A model generated the notes under the pieces. That model had not been told where the DNA came from. It was given only the letters and a program-made list of their open reading frames with translations, and searched no databases. The translations under genes were made by a program, and so were the position numbers. 64,000 nucleotides of DNA from Thermococcus onnurineus NA1 (GTDB taxonomy: Archaea; Methanobacteriota_B; Thermococci; Thermococcales; Thermococcaceae): contig NC_011529.1 in the NCBI RefSeq assembly GCF_000018365.1, positions 1,116,001-1,180,000 on the forward strand, given 5' to 3'. Position 1 is the stretch's first letter. Every line of letters starts with the position of its first letter. Shown in pieces: positions 53,734 to 63,136 of this stretch.

Positions 53734-54234
53734 ATGAAGGTACTGTTTCTGAGCGCGGATGGTTTCGAGGATCTGGAGCTGATATACCCGCTCCATAGGA
53801 TAAAAGAGGAAGGCCACGAGGTTTATGTCGCCAGCTTTCAGAGGGGCAAGATAACCGGAAAGCACGGGTACAGTGTTAACGTTGATCTGACTTTTGAGGA
53901 GGTTGACCCCGACGAGTTCGATGCCCTCGTTCTTCCAGGTGGGAAGGCCCCGGAGATAGTCAGGCTTAACGAGAAGGCAGTTATGATAACCAGAAGGATG
54001 TTCGAGGACGACAAGCCGGTCGCGAGCATATGCCATGGGCCGCAGATACTCATCTCCGCCAAAGTCCTTAAAGGCAGGAGGGGAACCAGCACGATAACCA
54101 TCAGGGACGACGTGATAAACGCAGGGGCAGAATGGATCGACGCAGAGGTCGTCGTCGACGGCAACTGGGTCAGCTCAAGGCACCCAGGCGACCTGTATGC
54201 CTGGATGAGGGAGTTTGTGAAGCTCCTCCACTGA
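53734..54234 (+). CDS. pfpI: PfpI/DJ-1-family protease or deglycase
   Basis: A 166-residue protein. The nucleophile Cys in ASICHGPQIL, the Glu of GFEDLEL and the preceding LPGGKAPE match PfpI of Pyrococcus, which forms a hexameric ring and has protease and/or deglycase activity. Length and sequence pattern are those of the characterised proteins. TATA-like AGCTTATAAGTG lies upstream. Confidence 0.92.
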   Translation: MKVLFLSADGFEDLELIYPLHRIKEEGHEVYVASFQRGKITGKHGYSVNVDLTFEEVDPDEFDALVLPGGKAPEIVRLNEKAVMITRRMFEDDKPVASICHGPQILISAKVLKGRRGTSTITIRDDVINAGAEWIDAEVVVDGNWVSSRHPGDLYAWMREFVKLLH

Positions 54235-54313
54235 GCTCCAACTTTTCTTGTTAACTTCTCTCCGGCATAAGCCTTATACAGAAAAGTGATGAGATCTTTC
54301 ACAGGTGTAAGCA

Positions 54314-55039
54314 ATGAAAAGGCAAGGCAGGACTCTCGGTGCACTCCTAGCATTAATCCTCGTGGCAGTTCTTGTGGGTGCGGCGGTGACGTTAGCCTTA
54401 GCGCTCCACGGCGACATTGAGATCATCAGAGGTATAACCCCAAAAAAGACCGCCGGAGTACTCGTTGAGTTTGGAAAGTTCAGTGCGTCCTCTCTTGTTG
54501 TCAGGGGCACCGTGGGAGATGTATACGTGGTCAAGGCGAACGTGAGCGGCATAGTGGTCAAGAGCAACCTTCCAATAAACGTTAGCTTTGAAAACGGCGT
54601 CCTCGAAGTGTACTGCCCGATTAAAGAGGGCATTATCGGCAAAAGGAACATCTGCAACGACTACAAGAACGGCACCGTTGTGGTAGAAGTTGGTGGAGAG
54701 CTCGAGTACCTGGGCATAAGAGACGCCGTCGGGGAGTTTCTGGTCTCGGCAGGAGTCAAGAGAATAACCGTAAGGCACGTCGTTGGCGATTTCGATGGCC
54801 AGAGCTGGGCGGGGTACACGATCGAGAACTCGGTTGGAGATATAACGCTCCACGCCAGCGATCACGTGAGCATCAACAATGTGGTTGGCGATATCATAGT
54901 AATCGTCCCGCCGGACTTTGGTGTGGCCCTAAACGCCGAAGATGTTGTGGGAGACGTTAAGAGCACAACGAGCGGGAACAACGGCACGATAGTCGTTTCG
55001 ATTTCCAATGTGGTCGGTGATGTGAGCATCAAGGGGTGA
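54314..55039 (+). CDS. DUF4097-type repeat protein with N-terminal membrane anchor
   Basis: A 241-residue protein with an N-terminal hydrophobic helix (about residues 10-32) and a repeated beta motif, V-V-G-D (HVVGDFDG, SVGDITL, VVGDIIV, VVGDVKS, VVGDVSI) spaced 18-25 residues apart. This repeat is the DUF4097 (putative adhesin) fold. It lies upstream of a PspC gene and a small membrane gene on the same strand, so these are probably one membrane-stress operon. Function unknown. Confidence 0.7.
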   Translation: MKRQGRTLGALLALILVAVLVGAAVTLALALHGDIEIIRGITPKKTAGVLVEFGKFSASSLVVRGTVGDVYVVKANVSGIVVKSNLPINVSFENGVLEVYCPIKEGIIGKRNICNDYKNGTVVVEVGGELEYLGIRDAVGEFLVSAGVKRITVRHVVGDFDGQSWAGYTIENSVGDITLHASDHVSINNVVGDIIVIVPPDFGVALNAEDVVGDVKSTTSGNNGTIVVSISNVVGDVSIKG

Positions 55040-55080
55040 CTTTTTAAGCCCCTTCCCCTTCTTACAACTGGTGAGGAGAA

Positions 55081-55509
55081 GTGGTGAAGAAACTGATGCG
55101 CTCAAAGGAGAACAGGGTCTTTCTCGGGGTTATTGGAGGGATAGCCGAGCACCTTGAAGTAGACCCGACGCTCCTCAGGATTATCTTTGTTGTCCTGCTG
55201 GTATTCAACCCCTTCGCGATGGTTCTGCTCTACTTCCTGCTTGCCCTTGTCCTGCCAGAGGAGGGGGACGAGGAGAAGCCCATCGAGGAGAGGCTCAACG
55301 AGCTGGCGGACGAGACTGGAAAGAGGATCAACGAGATCTTCTCAGGGAACGATAATACTAAAGCCCTCGCGGTAATACTGATAGTAATCGGCGCGGCCCT
55401 TATAGCAAAGCCCCTCTTCCCATTGATAATCGACCCTGTTGGAGGAACGACGCTCCTCGCCGCTACGCTCCTTGTGATAGGCATAATACTGCTGACGAAG
55501 GGTGATTAA
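55081..55509 (+). CDS. PspC-domain membrane protein
   Basis: A 142-residue protein. The PspC pattern (KENRVFLGVIGGIAEHLEVD, then RIIFVVLLVFNPFAMVLLYF) is followed by a charged linker (EKPIEERLNELADETGKR) and two further helices. PspC proteins sense or respond to membrane stress in bacteria; the archaeal role is not shown. Start is GTG at 55081 or 55084, after GGTGAGGAGAA. Followed by another small membrane protein after one base. Confidence 0.8.
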   Translation: MVKKLMRSKENRVFLGVIGGIAEHLEVDPTLLRIIFVVLLVFNPFAMVLLYFLLALVLPEEGDEEKPIEERLNELADETGKRINEIFSGNDNTKALAVILIVIGAALIAKPLFPLIIDPVGGTTLLAATLLVIGIILLTKGD

Positions 55510-55510
55510 G

Positions 55511-55738
55511 ATGAGAACGCTCGGAATAATCTTCGTTTTCCTTGGGTTCGTCCTCCTGCTGAAGCAGTTCAATCCAGCTTTCATAGCCTGGCTCCAGCCC
55601 TACGCGGGGGCAATAAAGGATGCCTTCTGGGGTGTTACGCTGATAGCCTTCGGCCTTTACATGCTGACAAAGAGAACCGCGAGGAGGATTGTGCTGATCC
55701 TCTACCTCATCTATCTGCTCCTCTATCTGGTGGTCTGA
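55511..55738 (+). CDS. small two- or three-helix membrane protein
   Basis: A 75-residue protein made of hydrophobic helices (about residues 3-19, 33-50 and 56-74). No family recognised. Start ATG at 55511 follows GGGTGATTAAG, one base after the PspC stop, so it is cotranscribed with PspC and DUF4097. Its TGA directly precedes the next ATG. Confidence 0.65.
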   Translation: MRTLGIIFVFLGFVLLLKQFNPAFIAWLQPYAGAIKDAFWGVTLIAFGLYMLTKRTARRIVLILYLIYLLLYLVV

Positions 55739-56635
55739 ATGGAGCGGTGGAGGATCATAAAGGCCTTCACCCTCGGCCCGCTCATTGAAGCCACTATCCC
55801 GAAGCCTGGCAACGTAAACCGCTTTAGGGACTTCGAGGATCTGACCTTTTACCACTTCCTCTTCGCTGAAACTGCCGTTATAGACATCTACTACGAGGCC
55901 GTTAAGGTCGGCGAGCTTCTCCGGAAAGGAGCCCTCCTACCGAGTGAGGCAGGAATCGGCGAGCTGATTAGGAGGGCGGTTCAGAACGCGAGGGAAGCAC
56001 AGAACGCCAATCCCAACTTTGGCATAATAACCCTATCCATTCCGCTGATGATTGCCCTATCAATGGGCAGGAACATGCTCGATGCCAGGGAGAAGGTGAA
56101 GCTCCTCATCGAGGAATCCATCGTGAGAGATACCATGGAGCTATACCGTGCGATAAGGATAGCCAACCCGAAAGGCATCCCCAGTGGCGTTAAGTACGAT
56201 GTCTACAGCGACGATTCCTTCAGGGAGCTCTTCCAGGATGGAATAAACCTAGCAAGGCTCGCTGAGATAAGCTGCGAGAGGGAGCTAATATTCTGCGAGT
56301 GGCTTAACCAGTACGAGCTGAGTTACAATACCTTCGCGAGGCTTTACGAGCTCGTCAGGAGGAGACCGCTTGAGGAAGCAGTACAAACGGCTTTTCTGGA
56401 GCTTTTGGCGAGCAACCTCGACACGCTCATCATCAGAAAAGCTGGCATAGAAGAGGCAAAGCTCGTCCAGAGAAAGGCGGGGGAAGTCCTGGAAGGTAAG
56501 CTTACGCTCGAGGAGTTTGACTCATTTATGAGGGAAAAGAAGGACTTAAGGAACCCCGGAAGCCTGGCAGACGTAATGGCAGTAGCGTTGAGTCTCCTTA
56601 TCTTAAGGGGCTACCGTTTCACTCCAGAACTCTGA
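55739..56635 (+). CDS. triphosphoribosyl-dephospho-CoA synthase-like protein (CitG/MdcB family)
   Basis: A 298-residue helical protein with IEATIPKPGNVNRFRDFEDL (the family PGNV motif) and NPNFGIITLSIPLMIAL plus a C-terminal DVMAVALSLLI. In bacteria CitG builds the prosthetic group precursor of citrate lyase and MdcB that of malonate decarboxylase. No carrier protein or lyase is in this window, so the archaeal substrate is unknown. The 3' end overlaps the convergent DUF1884 gene by 17 bases. Confidence 0.78.
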   Translation: MERWRIIKAFTLGPLIEATIPKPGNVNRFRDFEDLTFYHFLFAETAVIDIYYEAVKVGELLRKGALLPSEAGIGELIRRAVQNAREAQNANPNFGIITLSIPLMIALSMGRNMLDAREKVKLLIEESIVRDTMELYRAIRIANPKGIPSGVKYDVYSDDSFRELFQDGINLARLAEISCERELIFCEWLNQYELSYNTFARLYELVRRRPLEEAVQTAFLELLASNLDTLIIRKAGIEEAKLVQRKAGEVLEGKLTLEEFDSFMREKKDLRNPGSLADVMAVALSLLILRGYRFTPEL

Positions 56636-56900
56636 ACCGCTTTGCCCCGCCGAGACCAAAGCCCAGAACCTTACTGTCAACAACAACCGCGTCCTTTCCG
56701 AGTTCATCGAGGATGCGGAGCTTTAATCCTGAAAGCTCGAGGACTTCCTCCTCACCGCCGAACTCCTCGTTCACCTGCCCTTTTATGAATTCGTAAGCTT
56801 CGAAGCCGACGAGAACAACATCTGGCTCGTAGCCGTCGAGCTTTAGCTCGTTGGCCTTCTCCTCAATCAGGCTTAGAACCCTGATCAAATCTCCTCTCAT
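56619..56900 (-). CDS. DUF1884 protein, family 4 (A-domain) encapsulin-like
   Basis: A 93-residue protein: MRGDLIRVLSLIEEKANELK, then DGYEPDVVLVGFEAYEFI and VVVDSKVLGFGLGGAKRF. It is closely similar to the P. furiosus protein PF0899 (structure known). The DUF1884 family was proposed as a short HK97-related A-domain group (family 4 encapsulins), found in Thermococcales; whether it forms shells is not shown. The neighbouring genes here are a CitG-like enzyme and MarC. Confidence 0.8.
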   Translation of the reverse strand: MRGDLIRVLSLIEEKANELKLDGYEPDVVLVGFEAYEFIKGQVNEEFGGEEEVLELSGLKLRILDELGKDAVVVDSKVLGFGLGGAKRFRVLE

Positions 56901-56943
56901 ACAACCACCGAAAAAAGTTGGAGAAGGAGCTTAAAAGTCTTCC

Positions 56944-57585
56944 TCAGAGGCCGAAGGCGCCTTTTATGCCGTTTATTATCATCTGAACGGCCATGGACGT
57001 TAGTATGAGACCCATCATCCTCGTCATGACCTTGATTCCGACCCTCCCGAGTTTGGTTTTGATCTTGTTAGCCGAGCACAGGACGAGCCATACCGTGAGA
57101 CCTATTGCCATTATGCTGGCTATGACCGTCACTTTCTCCGGAAGACTAATGCTCTTGGCGGTGTAAATCATCACCGTCGTTATCGCACCCGGACCGGAGA
57201 TCAGCGGGATGGCAAGGGGGATTATCGCAACCTCCTCAAGGGTCACCACTTCCTCGTCGAACTCCTCTGTTTCTTCCCGGCTTATCTTGATTGAAGAGAG
57301 TCTTCCTGAGAGCATGTCCATGGCCATTCGGAAGAGAAGAATGCCGCCGGCTATGGCGAAGGCATCTATACTAGAGCCGAAGAACCGAAATATCCACTGG
57401 CCGATGAGGGCAAAGGTTACGAGCGTTACCACTACCGTTATGGTAGTTTTCCTTGCTATCTCTCTTCTCTCGCTCCATGAAAGGTCGTGAGTGACGCCTA
57501 GGAAGACTGGCACCGCTCCAACGGGATTCGTTATCGCAAAGAGGCCACCGTAGAGTATGACAAAGTGCTTGAGGAGCTCTATCAC
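56944..57585 (-). CDS. MarC-family membrane protein
   Basis: A 213-residue protein with six hydrophobic helices and the MarC signatures ITNPVGAVPVFL, AGGILLFRMAMDML and PLAIPLISGPGAITTVM. Function unknown in Archaea; bacterial members were once linked to antibiotic resistance. The start is the GTG at 57585, behind GGGTGGT; residues encoded upstream in the open frame are not expected. Confidence 0.85.
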   Translation of the reverse strand: MIELLKHFVILYGGLFAITNPVGAVPVFLGVTHDLSWSERREIARKTTITVVVTLVTFALIGQWIFRFFGSSIDAFAIAGGILLFRMAMDMLSGRLSSIKISREETEEFDEEVVTLEEVAIIPLAIPLISGPGAITTVMIYTAKSISLPEKVTVIASIMAIGLTVWLVLCSANKIKTKLGRVGIKVMTRMMGLILTSMAVQMIINGIKGAFGL

Positions 57586-57625
57586 TTTACCACCCTCGGC
57601 GGCTGAAAGAAAAGAGGTTAAAAAG

Positions 57626-58033
57626 CTAACTCTTGATAATCTCGAAAGAGTACGTAAGCTCCGCCCCACTGAGCTTTATGTGGGCCGAGGCAGAGCAGTA
57701 TTTGTCCTGACTCAGCTCTATCGCGCGTTTGGCTTTCTCCTCACTCACGTCACCGTAAATTTTGTAATGGATGTGAACCTTCTTGTATATTCTCGGATGC
57801 TCCTCCCTTCTTTCACCGCCGATTTCGACTTCCAGGCCCTCAATCGGCTCGCGCATCTTCTGGAGTATCATAACCACATCATAGGCGGTGCAACCAGCAA
57901 CGCTCAGAAGGAGAAGCTTCATGGGGCTTATGCCACCCTCACCGAGGATAACGGAGCAGCTATTGTTCTCTATCCTTCCGATGAACTGATAGTCCTTGAA
58001 CCACTCCACCCGGCCTTTAACCTCGTCCCCCAT
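57626..58033 (-). CDS. OsmC-family peroxiredoxin
   Basis: A 135-residue protein with the two redox Cys of OsmC/Ohr: LLLSVAGCTAYDVVMIL and DKYCSASAHI. These reduce organic peroxides with a dithiol. Start ATG at 58033 follows GGGTGA. It lies 58 bases from the divergent radical SAM gene and 40 bases from MarC. Confidence 0.88.
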   Translation of the reverse strand: MGDEVKGRVEWFKDYQFIGRIENNSCSVILGEGGISPMKLLLLSVAGCTAYDVVMILQKMREPIEGLEVEIGGERREEHPRIYKKVHIHYKIYGDVSEEKAKRAIELSQDKYCSASAHIKLSGAELTYSFEIIKS

Positions 58034-58091
58034 ATTTTTCACCCGTAAAAGTAAACACAATTTCTTTTAAGGCCTTTTCGTAGGCACAAAC

Positions 58092-58934
58092 ATGTATATA
58101 CGGCCCTTTGATCCATGGAAGGCAAAGCTCTGCACATGTCCCTTTAAGTACACGCTGAACGTCTACACCGGCTGCGATCATGCCTGCGTTTACTGCTACA
58201 TAACGAGCTACATCCCCCATGCCTTTCGTGTGAGGATAAAGGAGGGAATTTTACCGAAGCTTGAAAAAGAACTGAGAAAGTTCAACAGGAGGTACATCAT
58301 AGCACTCTCCTACTCCTCAGACCCCTATCCAACCATAGAGCGTGAGCTCAGAATAACGAGGAAGGTTCTCGAGCTTTTCAAGAGATACGACGTCCGCTGT
58401 TTGCTCCTCACGAAATCGGACGTCTTCGAGCGTGACCTCGATATCCTGAAGGAGATCAAGTGCGCCGTTGGGATAACCGTGACCACCGTAGACGAGAAAA
58501 AGGCAAAGCTCCTGGAGCCGAACGCACCCGCACCTAAAGACAGGATTAGAGCCCTCAAAAAGGCTAAGAGTGAGGGAATCCCAGTTTACGCGCGCATAGA
58601 CCCTATAATCCTGTTTTACACATGGGAGGACTTCGACAAGACCCTTGATGCGCTGAGCTTCGTTGATCACATAACCGTTTCGACGCTCAAGCTGAGGACA
58701 GATTCAAAGAGAAGAATGTTTGCGAAGTTTCCGGAGCTCATGGAAAAGCTGTGGCCGCTCTATGAAAAAGGTGAGCGGATAGGAGGATATTACTACCTTC
58801 CAAGGGAGCTTAGAATGAAGATCCTTCAAGAGGCGGAGAGAAAAATAACCGAAAAGGGTATTACGTTTGGCTCGTGTCGGGAAGGTTATCGGTCGTATCC
58901 GAGCTGCGACGGTTCTCATCTAGTTCCTCTCTGA
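58092..58934 (+). CDS. radical SAM protein, SPL-like family (second copy)
   Basis: A 280-residue protein with CDHACVYCYI (CxxxCxxC) after the YTLNVYTG segment, and the ALSYSSDPYPTIE stretch that corresponds to the STVSDPYQPIE motif of the gene at 3042. It belongs to the same COG1533 subgroup; function unknown. Its C-terminal part overlaps the convergent C26-like gene by 74 bases, an unusually long overlap. Confidence 0.83.
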   Translation: MYIRPFDPWKAKLCTCPFKYTLNVYTGCDHACVYCYITSYIPHAFRVRIKEGILPKLEKELRKFNRRYIIALSYSSDPYPTIERELRITRKVLELFKRYDVRCLLLTKSDVFERDLDILKEIKCAVGITVTTVDEKKAKLLEPNAPAPKDRIRALKKAKSEGIPVYARIDPIILFYTWEDFDKTLDALSFVDHITVSTLKLRTDSKRRMFAKFPELMEKLWPLYEKGERIGGYYYLPRELRMKILQEAERKITEKGITFGSCREGYRSYPSCDGSHLVPL

Positions 58935-59694
58935 CCTCTGCCTCTATCTCCAGCCTTTCCATCTCCCGCTTTTTGGCACGGTATTCTGCAGCAGCCAGTA
59001 CAAAAGCCTCGAAAAGCCGCCCCATTTCGGGCAAATGCTCCGCCTGCCACTGGACGCCAATCACAAAGCTCTCCTCTGCCTCAATCGCCTCGATGAGGCC
59101 GTCGACGGCGTAGGCAACGGGCTTTATTCCCTCACCAACCCTCTTGATGGCCTGGTGATGGAAGCTGTTGACGCGCAGATAAACCTCATTGGTGCCCTCT
59201 ATGCTGAGCTCGTCCTTGAGAATCTCATAGAGCTTCGAGCTCATCTTTATCCTTACTCCGTGAACACGCTGGGTCGGACCGATAATGTTCAGATCCCAGT
59301 CATGCTTGATGGCTTTAGGAATCTCCGTTAGATCCTGATACAGAGTTCCACCCAGGGCAACGTTTATAACTTGCATTCCACGTCCGATGCCAAGAATCGG
59401 CACACCCTTTTCAATAGCTTTTTTTACGAGGCATATCTCAAATTCGTCCCTTTCAACATCCACATACTTGATGGAACTTGATGGATCCTCACCGTAGAAA
59501 TGGGGATGAACGTCGGGGCCCTCGATGAGGAGGATTCCGTCGGCGTGCTCCAGAACCTCCTCCGGAGAGGAATCCGCAGTGAAAACCGCAGGAATGCCCC
59601 CTGCCTTAATCACTTTCTCCAAGTGCATTTTATCGAGAAAAATGCGATTTCTGGAATGGTCTACCTGACCGATTATACCTATCAGAGGCTTCAT
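58861..59694 (-). CDS. class I glutamine amidotransferase-like protein (C26), probable pseudoenzyme
   Basis: A 277-residue protein of the gamma-glutamyl-GABA hydrolase/PuuD family. The fold elements ILLIEGPDVHPHFYGED, RVNSFHHQAI and VIGVQWQAEH are visible. The nucleophile elbow reads PILGIGRGMQVIN, with Gly where the catalytic Cys belongs, and the usual QWHPE reads QWQAE, so the catalytic His is also gone. Catalysis is therefore unlikely; ligand binding may remain. Start ATG at 59694 follows GGTGGTCGCT. The C-terminal tail after residue 240 is highly charged. Confidence 0.8.
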   Translation of the reverse strand: MKPLIGIIGQVDHSRNRIFLDKMHLEKVIKAGGIPAVFTADSSPEEVLEHADGILLIEGPDVHPHFYGEDPSSSIKYVDVERDEFEICLVKKAIEKGVPILGIGRGMQVINVALGGTLYQDLTEIPKAIKHDWDLNIIGPTQRVHGVRIKMSSKLYEILKDELSIEGTNEVYLRVNSFHHQAIKRVGEGIKPVAYAVDGLIEAIEAEESFVIGVQWQAEHLPEMGRLFEAFVLAAAEYRAKKREMERLEIEAEVREELDENRRSSDTTDNLPDTSQT

Positions 59695-59756
59695 AGCGAC
59701 CACCTAGAAAGAAGTTGAGGAAGGAAGTATAAAAAGGTTTACGGAAAAGGATAGAA

Positions 59757-61028
59757 TCAGTCCTTGATAGCCTTTATTTCCTCTTCTATGACTCCTGCAA
59801 GCCTCTTAACGCCCTCATGTATCTTTTCCTCTGGGACATATGTAAAGTTCAAGCGCATGGTGTTCTTGACGTCCCTGTGGGCGAAGAACGCCTCACCCGG
59901 AACGTAGGCGACACCCTTGGCAACGGCCTTCTCCATCATGAGCTTGGTGTCGATGCCCTCAGGAAGGGTAACCCAGATGAACATTCCTCCGTCTGGCTTG
60001 GTCCACTTAACGCCCTCCGGCATGTACTCCTCGAGGGCCTCAAGCATCGCGTCTCTTCTCGGCTTGTAGAACTCTATAACCCTCGGAATGTGCTCGTCGA
60101 GGTAGCCGTCGGCAACGTACTTCCAAGCTATGACCTGTCCGAACGGGTTGGCACAGAGGTCAAGGGCCTGCTTGGCTATCTCCATCTTCCTGATGAAGTG
60201 CGGGTGGGCCGCTACCCATCCCAGCCTGAAGCCCGGAGCAAATATCTTCGAGAAGGTGCCGAGATAGATAACCCTTCCCTCGTCGTCGAAGTGCTTAATG
60301 GGAGGAATTGGCTCTCCGGAGTAGCGGAGCTCGCTGTACGGGCTGTCCTCAACGATGAGGAAGTCGTACTCTTGGGCCAGCTCTACGAGCCTCTTCCGCC
60401 TGTCAAGGCTCATCGTAACACCCATCGGGTTCTGGAACGTCGAGACGGTATAGACGAACTTGACCTTCTTTCCTTCGGCCCTGAGCTTTTCTAACTTCTC
60501 CTCAAGGAGATCAATCATCATACCGTTGTCGTCCATGGGAATTGAGACGAATTCAGGCTCGTAGTACTTGAAGGCGTTAAGCGCAGCCAGATAGGTCGGA
60601 CCCTCAACAACGACTATGTCTCCAGGGTTTATGAAGACCCTTCCAATGATGTCAAGGGCCTGCTGGCTTCCAGCGACCATCATTATCTCGACTTTGCTCG
60701 TCGGAATACCGTAGCGCTTTTCCATCCAGTCCGCGAGAGCAAGGCGGAGCGGTGTGAAGCCCTTCGTCGTTCCGTACTGGAGTGCCTTGTCTGCATGAGT
60801 GTTAAGTATCTCGGCGGTTATCTTCTTGATTGTCTCCACGGGGAATGTCTCCGGGGCGGGAAGGCCGCCGGCGAGCGAGATAACGTCTGATGTCTCGACG
60901 AGCTTGAGGAGCTCTCTAATCTCTGAGGCCTTCATTTCCTGAGCCTTGTCAGAGAAGTATACCTCAAAATCCAGTGAACCAGAACTCAGCTTCCGCATGA
61001 GTTTTTCCCCCACTTCCGTTCCCCCCAT
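59757..61028 (-). CDS. aromatic/alpha-aminoadipate-type aminotransferase
   Basis: A 423-residue PLP enzyme of the kynurenine/aminoadipate group: SLAGGLPAPETFPVE, VAGSQQALDIIGR, and the PLP lysine in YLGTFSKIFAPGFRLGW. It is close to the P. horikoshii enzyme PH0207, described as a kynurenine aminotransferase, and to the aromatic aminotransferase of Thermococcus and Pyrococcus. It probably uses aromatic amino acids. The ATG at 61028 matches the start of the Pyrococcus protein. A divergent promoter region lies upstream (61029-61251). Confidence 0.88.
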   Translation of the reverse strand: MGGTEVGEKLMRKLSSGSLDFEVYFSDKAQEMKASEIRELLKLVETSDVISLAGGLPAPETFPVETIKKITAEILNTHADKALQYGTTKGFTPLRLALADWMEKRYGIPTSKVEIMMVAGSQQALDIIGRVFINPGDIVVVEGPTYLAALNAFKYYEPEFVSIPMDDNGMMIDLLEEKLEKLRAEGKKVKFVYTVSTFQNPMGVTMSLDRRKRLVELAQEYDFLIVEDSPYSELRYSGEPIPPIKHFDDEGRVIYLGTFSKIFAPGFRLGWVAAHPHFIRKMEIAKQALDLCANPFGQVIAWKYVADGYLDEHIPRVIEFYKPRRDAMLEALEEYMPEGVKWTKPDGGMFIWVTLPEGIDTKLMMEKAVAKGVAYVPGEAFFAHRDVKNTMRLNFTYVPEEKIHEGVKRLAGVIEEEIKAIKD

Positions 61029-62220
<1,192 letters not shown>

Positions 62221-62274
62221 GGTTTTTCCTTGTCTCTTTATTTCTCGTCATTTGATGGTGAAAAATGAAAGGCT

Positions 62275-63136
62275 TTAACCTCCGACGCTTCCTGCGGTGA
62301 ACGCTTCGGCATATGCCTTCACGACTTCCTCATCGCCCATTATCATGAGGACTCTGACGAGATCCATGCCCTTCACTTGGGCAAATTCCACGTAGAGGTA
62401 CTGACTGTCTCTAACGAAAAAAGCTGAATACATGGGTTTTAGCACCTCTGTTTCTAAGATTCCCACATGCTCCTTTTCTTTGAAGCCGGCGGATTTGATT
62501 TTCTTAAGGGTGGCCTCTACGATCTCTTCCGGCTTACAGGTACAGGTTCCGTTGAACCAAGTGGAAACGAACCGTCCTCCACCAGTGCTGTTGAACCAGT
62601 AAGGGTTCTCCAAGAGCTCACCTGTCTCGATTTTCCAGCTTCCGTTGGATATCGGTATCGTGTAAACTGCTACTCTCACTGAACCCGCGGAGACAGCGGT
62701 CTCTTTTCGTTTGTCCACCCTTTTCAAATCGCTCCAAGAGTTCCCGTCGTTTTTGACTCTCCACCGAAGGAATAGACCATAGCCAGCTTTCCCTTCCGCT
62801 TCCAGCACTGCCTTTCCTGTAGCCTTGGTGATGTAGCACGGTGGGCTTATCCCCAGTTCCTCAGTCCAGTCTTCGATCACGTAAAAGCCCTTATCTCCAT
62901 GGGGCCACGGGGTAAAGCTCTCCTCGTACTCTACAACTGACCCGTTTGGTAGATAACGGTGAACAGTTACCACAGGCATCGAGGGCCAGTAGGATACGTT
63001 CGAAGTTAGGAGGCAATTCTTTGAACCTTCATCCTGTTCTGTCTCTCGGATGGGCATTTTGGAATACAACACCACCGCAAGAAAAAGTAAAATAATGGAA
63101 AGTATGAGCAGTTTTTGTGATAGTTCTACCGTTCAA
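62275..63136 (-). pseudogene. membrane-anchored secreted protein with an N-terminal frameshift
   Basis: From about 63111 down the frame is open and encodes a hydrophobic stretch LLILSIILLFLAVVLYS and then about 260 residues of a secreted domain (DWTEELGISPPCYITKATGK, FNGTCTCKPEEIVEATLKKI). No start codon occurs upstream in this frame. The start TTG at 63136, behind GGGGGTGATACAG, is in a different frame and reads MNGRTITK. The two join if one A is removed from a five-A run (63112-63116 on the plus strand). The length of 862 bases is one more than a multiple of three. A sequencing error, slippage or real decay are all possible. Function unknown; a Cys pair and one-helix anchor are visible. Confidence 0.6.

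Noticed and set aside
54270-54313. GTGATGA C-box-like sequence before the DUF4097 gene
   Set aside because: No D box at the proper distance.
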